The notes beneath the pieces are model-generated. The model worked only from the letters and a program-made list of their open reading frames with translations, searched no databases and was not told the origin of the DNA. Of a DNA stretch of 23,446 nucleotides, positions 19,829-23,446 are shown piece after piece. The DNA lies in IMG/VR virus record IMGVR_UViG_3300045921_000042, positions 1 through 23,446 of that record; one strand, written 5' to 3'. This DNA is from a virus. The position numbers and the translations under genes were made by a program. Position 1 is the first letter of the stretch. Each line of letters opens with the position of its first letter.

Positions 19829-22401
19829 TGGCAGTCCGCATCCCGACCTACGACCAGCGCACCAGCGTCAACGCCGGGCCAGGGCCCGCCATGGCCTCGG
19901 GCCGCAGCCCCGTCGGTGAGGCGCTGCAGAACGCCGGGCAGACGATCGTCTCGATCGCGCAGCAGGCCAAGGCCGACCGCATGCGCGAGGAGGAGGAAAA
20001 CGGCCGGATCTGGGCCGCGAGCGCTGTCGCCAAGGCCCGGCAGGACCTGACCCGCGAGTTCGTGACCCGGCAGAACGGCGTCGCCCCTGGCGCGTCCGGC
20101 TTTACCGCCGAGCTCGAGGAGTTCTCGAACAGCTACGAGGAGCAGCTGCTCGCCAACGCGCCGACCGAGTCCGCGCGCCGGTTCGCGCAGGAGCGCATGC
20201 TCGCGCTGCGCTCGGACCTCGGCGGCAACGCCATGGCCTTCGAGGAGGGCGAGCGCCGCCGCTGGCGCGTCGAGACGCTGGGGCAGGCGATCGACACCGC
20301 CGCCGGTGCTGTGGCCGCCGATCCGAACGCCTACGCCACGGCGCTGGCCGAGCAGCTGGCCGTCATCGACGCGCTGGACGTCCCGCCGGAGATGCGCGCC
20401 AAGCTGCGCGACGACGCCATCCAGAAGATCAGCAAGGGCGTGGTGCTGGGCGACGTCGCGCGCGACCCGCGCAGCGCTCGCCGCCTGCTGGACCAGCGCC
20501 TCGGAATCGCGCCGACGCCGCAGGGCGCCCCAGTGCGCGCCGGAGACCGCAGCGCGCCGCGCGGCATCCGCAACAACAACCCGGGCAACATCGAGGCCGG
20601 CATCGGCTGGAAAGGCGAGGTCGGCACCGACGGTCGGTTTGCCATCTTTGCCACGCCCGCCCACGGCATCCGCGCGCTGGCGCTGAACGCGGTCAACTCG
20701 CAGCGCATCCACGGCAACGACACGGTCTCCGAGCTGATCGACCGCTGGGCCCCGCCGACTGAGAACAACACCGCCGCCTATGCCGCGCAGGTGGCCAAGG
20801 CCCTTGGCGTCAATCCCGACGACCCGGTCGACCTGAGCAACCCCGCGACGCTCGCCAAGTTCACCGCCGCCGTCATCCAGCACGAGAACGGGCAGCAGCC
20901 GTATTCCGAGACCGACATTGTCGCCGGCGTCGATGCCGCGCTCGGCCGCTCGACCCTGCCTGACACGCCGGCCCCGACCGCAGACGCGGCCATGCTCGCC
21001 GAGGGTGGCGGGTCGACCGGCAACGCGGCCTACGACCGGCTCTCCGTGCCCGAGGTCATCGCGCTGCGCAACGCCACGAACGCGGCCGTCGAGCGCGAGG
21101 ACGCCACGTTCCGCAGCTACGTGGCGAACCGCGAGGCCGACGACCTAGCCGCCTACGGCGACGGGCAGCAGGTCCCGCAGCCGTTGACGCAGGCCGACTA
21201 CATGCGCGCCTACGGCGACGAGGAAGGCTCGCGCCGCTTCGCCCAGTACGCCCGCAGCCAGCAGTACGCCGGCGAGCTGGCGAACCTCAAGACCATGCCG
21301 CCCGCCGAGATCGAGCGCGTGCTGCAGGCCCGCCGGCCGACCCGCGGCGGCGAGGGCTATCGCCAGGAGGCGGCCCGCTACAACGTGCTGCAGCAGGCGG
21401 CAAAGCAGGTCATGGAGCAGCGGGCCGAGGACCCGATCGCGTTCGCCGCGTCGGCCGGGCTCGCCACCGTGCAGCCGCTCGACCTCAACGACCCGCAGGC
21501 CTTCACCGCCGAGCTTCGCGCCCGCGTCGGCGTCGCGTCGACCATGCGCGACAAGTACGGCACCGGCTACACGCTGCTCACCAAGTCCGAGGCGACCGGC
21601 CTCGCTTCGGCGTTCCAGACGATGACCGCGCCGGAGCGCGCGAAGCTGCTCAAGGACATGCGCGGCGCGCTGCCCGACGACACGCCCTACCTGTCGATCA
21701 TGGGCCAGATCCGCACCGACTCGCCCGTCACCGCGCTGGCCGGGTCCATCATGGTGCAAAAGGGCACGCCGATCGTCTCGCCCGGCGGCCTGTTCTCCCG
21801 CGCGCAGGCGATCACCCCGGACAAGGTCGCCTTGCGCATCCTCGAGGGCGAGGACCTGCTCAACCCGACGCGGGCGCAGAGGCAGACCGACGGCCGCGGG
21901 GCGACGTTCCCGATGCCCAAGGAGAACGATCTCCGCGCCGAGTGGGCCGCCACCGTCGGCGACGCCTACCGCGGGAGCCCGCAGACCGAGGCCACCGCCT
22001 ACCAGGCGTTCCGCGCCTTCTACGCCGGCGAGGCCGCGTCGCGTGGCCTCAACACCGGGCAGCTCGACCGCGACGTCGCCGAGCTCGCCTCGCGCGCCGT
22101 CACCGGCGGCGTGACCGAGGTCAACGGCTCGAGCATCGTCCTGCCGTGGGGCATGGACGAGACGCTATTCATGGACGCCGCGCGGATCTCGTTCGCGCAG
22201 GCCGCCCAGCGCGCCGGCGTGCCGGCCGACTTCGAGGCCGTGGGGCTGCAGACGATCGCAAACGGCGTCTACATGGCGACCAGCGGCGCGACGCCGCTCG
22301 TCGACAAGGAGGGCCGCCCGCTGACGTTCCGCGTTGATCCGACCGCCGCCGCGCCGGCGCTCACGCCCGAGGACATCCGCATGCATGGGGCCGCGCAGTG
22401 A
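19828..22401 (+). CDS. Internal virion protein with embedded lysozyme-like domain
   Basis: I choose the ATG at 19828, giving 857 residues. The N-terminal 225 residues are helical (core or ejection region). Residues 243-365 form a lysozyme-like unit recognised from RGIRNNNPGNIEAG (245-258), then GRFAIFATPAHGIRALALNA, SELIDRWAPPTENNTAAYAA and a VIQHENGQQPY ending near 361. Each is a hallmark of phage structural muramidase or transglycosylase domains. It should cut peptidoglycan during DNA ejection. The exact catalytic residue is not obvious to me. The remaining 490 residues are helical and resemble the long middle of T7-type core proteins. It lies between the gp14-like gene and the next, still larger, ejection gene. 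Confidence 0.9.
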   Translation: MAVRIPTYDQRTSVNAGPGPAMASGRSPVGEALQNAGQTIVSIAQQAKADRMREEEENGRIWAASAVAKARQDLTREFVTRQNGVAPGASGFTAELEEFSNSYEEQLLANAPTESARRFAQERMLALRSDLGGNAMAFEEGERRRWRVETLGQAIDTAAGAVAADPNAYATALAEQLAVIDALDVPPEMRAKLRDDAIQKISKGVVLGDVARDPRSARRLLDQRLGIAPTPQGAPVRAGDRSAPRGIRNNNPGNIEAGIGWKGEVGTDGRFAIFATPAHGIRALALNAVNSQRIHGNDTVSELIDRWAPPTENNTAAYAAQVAKALGVNPDDPVDLSNPATLAKFTAAVIQHENGQQPYSETDIVAGVDAALGRSTLPDTPAPTADAAMLAEGGGSTGNAAYDRLSVPEVIALRNATNAAVEREDATFRSYVANREADDLAAYGDGQQVPQPLTQADYMRAYGDEEGSRRFAQYARSQQYAGELANLKTMPPAEIERVLQARRPTRGGEGYRQEAARYNVLQQAAKQVMEQRAEDPIAFAASAGLATVQPLDLNDPQAFTAELRARVGVASTMRDKYGTGYTLLTKSEATGLASAFQTMTAPERAKLLKDMRGALPDDTPYLSIMGQIRTDSPVTALAGSIMVQKGTPIVSPGGLFSRAQAITPDKVALRILEGEDLLNPTRAQRQTDGRGATFPMPKENDLRAEWAATVGDAYRGSPQTEATAYQAFRAFYAGEAASRGLNTGQLDRDVAELASRAVTGGVTEVNGSSIVLPWGMDETLFMDAARISFAQAAQRAGVPADFEAVGLQTIANGVYMATSGATPLVDKEGRPLTFRVDPTAAAPALTPEDIRMHGAAQ

Positions 22402-23446
22402 CGTTCCTCGCCAGCAACGAGCGCGAACAGCGCCAGGTCGTGCAGGGCGCCGGCATGGGCCCGGGCGTGTTCGACGTCGGCGGCCCGGCCGCGTTCGAGG
22501 GGTTCGGCACGGCGACGGCGACCGGCATCGGCCGCGGTCTCGCCACGACCGGCGCCTTTCTCAACGAGGTCAGCCGGTTCACGCCGACCTACCGGATGCA
22601 GGAGTCCTTGTCGGACCTGTTCGGCGCCGGCGACGCTTTCCGCCAGAACGAGGCGATCGTCGACGACGCCATCCGCGGCGCGATCGACTACTACCGCCTC
22701 GACCCCGCGACGACGGGGTTCGCCGGGCAGATCAGCTATGGCGTCGGCGCGACCCTGCTGCCGGCCGTCATCGGCACGGCCGTCGCTGGTCCGGCTGGCG
22801 GCGCCATCCTCGCCGGCGGCTCCGTCGGCACCGGCACGTTCGTCGACATGACGGGCGAGGGCGTCGACCGCGACACGGCGCTCCGCGCTGCCGGCATCGA
22901 CGCGCTTGCCACCGGCTTGGGCGTGCTGGCCCCGGCCAGCCTCGGCACCAGCCTGCTGACCAAGGCCGCCACCGGCGCGGGCGTCAACCTGGCGCTCGGC
23001 GCCGGCCAGCGCTACGCCATGGGCGAATACATGCGCAGCGCGGGCTATGGCGAGATCGCTGCCCGCTATGATGCGCTGGACGCAACGGCCATTGCGACCG
23101 ACGCCATTCTCGGCGCCGCGTTCGGCCTGCTGCCTGGCTCCCGGCCGTCGCAGCAGGCGGTCGATGCGGCCATGGTCTCGCGCGCGACCGTGCAAACCGA
23201 GATCGGCACCGCGCCGGGCATCCCGGTCAACGCCGCGAGCTTGAACGCCCACGTGCGCGCGGTCGACGCTGCCGAGGCGGCGCTGCTGCGCGGCGAGCAG
23301 CCCAAGGTCGACGGCATCGTCGCCGGCGCGAAGTTCATCCCCAAGCCGGGCGAGGGCGGCACTGCCGAGGCCCGCGCGCTCGCCCAAGCCCTGGCCGAGG
23401 TCAATTTCGCCGGCCTCGCCGACGAGGTCGCCCAGCTCACCAAGGA
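22398..23446 (+). CDS. Large internal virion (ejection) protein, N-terminal part
   Basis: A frame starting at the GTG at 22398, overlapping the preceding stop (GTGA), stays open to the window end (349 codons). The visible product begins V-T-F-L-A-S-N-E-R-E-Q. It has Gly/Ala-rich hydrophobic segments at about 108-142 (GVGATLLPAVIGTAVAGPAG), 165-190 (DALATGLGVLAPASLGTSLL) and near 230-245 (ATDAILGAAFGLLPG). These resemble membrane-active parts of very large core proteins in the T7 gp16 position. No lysozyme motif is seen in this part. Expected role: trans-envelope channel for DNA entry. It is truncated by the window, so total length is unknown. Confidence 0.8.
   Translation, partial: MTFLASNEREQRQVVQGAGMGPGVFDVGGPAAFEGFGTATATGIGRGLATTGAFLNEVSRFTPTYRMQESLSDLFGAGDAFRQNEAIVDDAIRGAIDYYRLDPATTGFAGQISYGVGATLLPAVIGTAVAGPAGGAILAGGSVGTGTFVDMTGEGVDRDTALRAAGIDALATGLGVLAPASLGTSLLTKAATGAGVNLALGAGQRYAMGEYMRSAGYGEIAARYDALDATAIATDAILGAAFGLLPGSRPSQQAVDAAMVSRATVQTEIGTAPGIPVNAASLNAHVRAVDAAEAALLRGEQPKVDGIVAGAKFIPKPGEGGTAEARALAQALAEVNFAGLADEVAQLTK

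Noticed and set aside
22269-23387. 372-codon minus-strand frame near the window end
   Set aside because: Shadow of the ejection genes; the + strand frame from 22398 has a coupled start and hydrophobic-segment logic.
1-23446. Diversity-generating retroelement, as in BPP-1
   Set aside because: No reverse transcriptase frame (YxDD motif) and no adenine-variable repeat pair was seen in this window.
1-23446. tRNA genes, CRISPR arrays, insertion sequences, attachment sites, lysis genes
   Set aside because: I found no cloverleaf-like sequence, no regularly spaced direct repeats with spacers, no transposase, integrase, endolysin or spanin pattern in the window.

Overview
This window looks like the middle of a tailed-phage genome or prophage with a short, T7-type tail (podovirus architecture). 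Every gene I accept lies on the + strand. Many neighbours overlap by 1 to 4 bases (ATGA, GTGA, TAATG junctions). Base composition is very GC-rich, with strong G/C bias at third codon positions, which suggests a GC-rich Gram-negative host such as a beta- or gammaproteobacterium. Neither host nor lifestyle is shown directly. The order terminase, portal, Bbp19-like protein, scaffold, coat, cement-like protein recalls Bordetella phage BPP-1 and its relatives. No reverse transcriptase or template/variable repeat pair of the BPP-1 retroelement is visible here.

Layout. (1) 1-3030: the 3' end of a DNA methyltransferase, then a tightly packed cassette of eleven small early genes, mostly of unknown function. 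One has a zinc ribbon and one has two membrane segments. A sigma70-like promoter lies inside the cassette (1935-1962). (2) 3137-5446: one large replication protein joining a CHC2 zinc-finger/TOPRIM-like primase part to a VapE-type P-loop helicase part. (3) 5417-5670: a non-coding block with nine GTTAC/GTAAC boxes, an AT-rich patch and a 32-base strictly alternating pyrimidine-purine tract. It is a candidate replication origin or control region. (4) 5671-9678: DNA packaging and portal genes (small and large terminase, three small proteins, portal). (5) 9682-12855: a Bbp19-like protein, a small adaptor-like protein, scaffold, a highly structured 217-base leader, major capsid protein and a cement-like protein, closed by a strong UUCG-loop terminator. 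(6) 12903-15583: six small, mostly beta-rich or coiled-coil proteins, probably virion decoration or fibre components. (7) 15587-18647: adaptor and nozzle of the short tail. (8) 18640-23446: the ejection (internal core) proteins. These are a gp13-type GNAT-fold protein, a gp14-like protein, an 857-residue protein with an embedded lysozyme-like domain, and the start of a large gp16-position protein that runs off the window.

How it fits together. The early cassette and methyltransferase probably act on the host and protect phage DNA. The primase-helicase would start replication, possibly at the adjacent repeat block. Terminase packages the DNA through the portal into a capsid built on the scaffold. 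Adaptor and nozzle close the tail, and the core proteins are ejected to breach the cell wall and carry the DNA in. No lysis genes, RNA polymerase, DNA polymerase, integrase or repressor are visible in this window.
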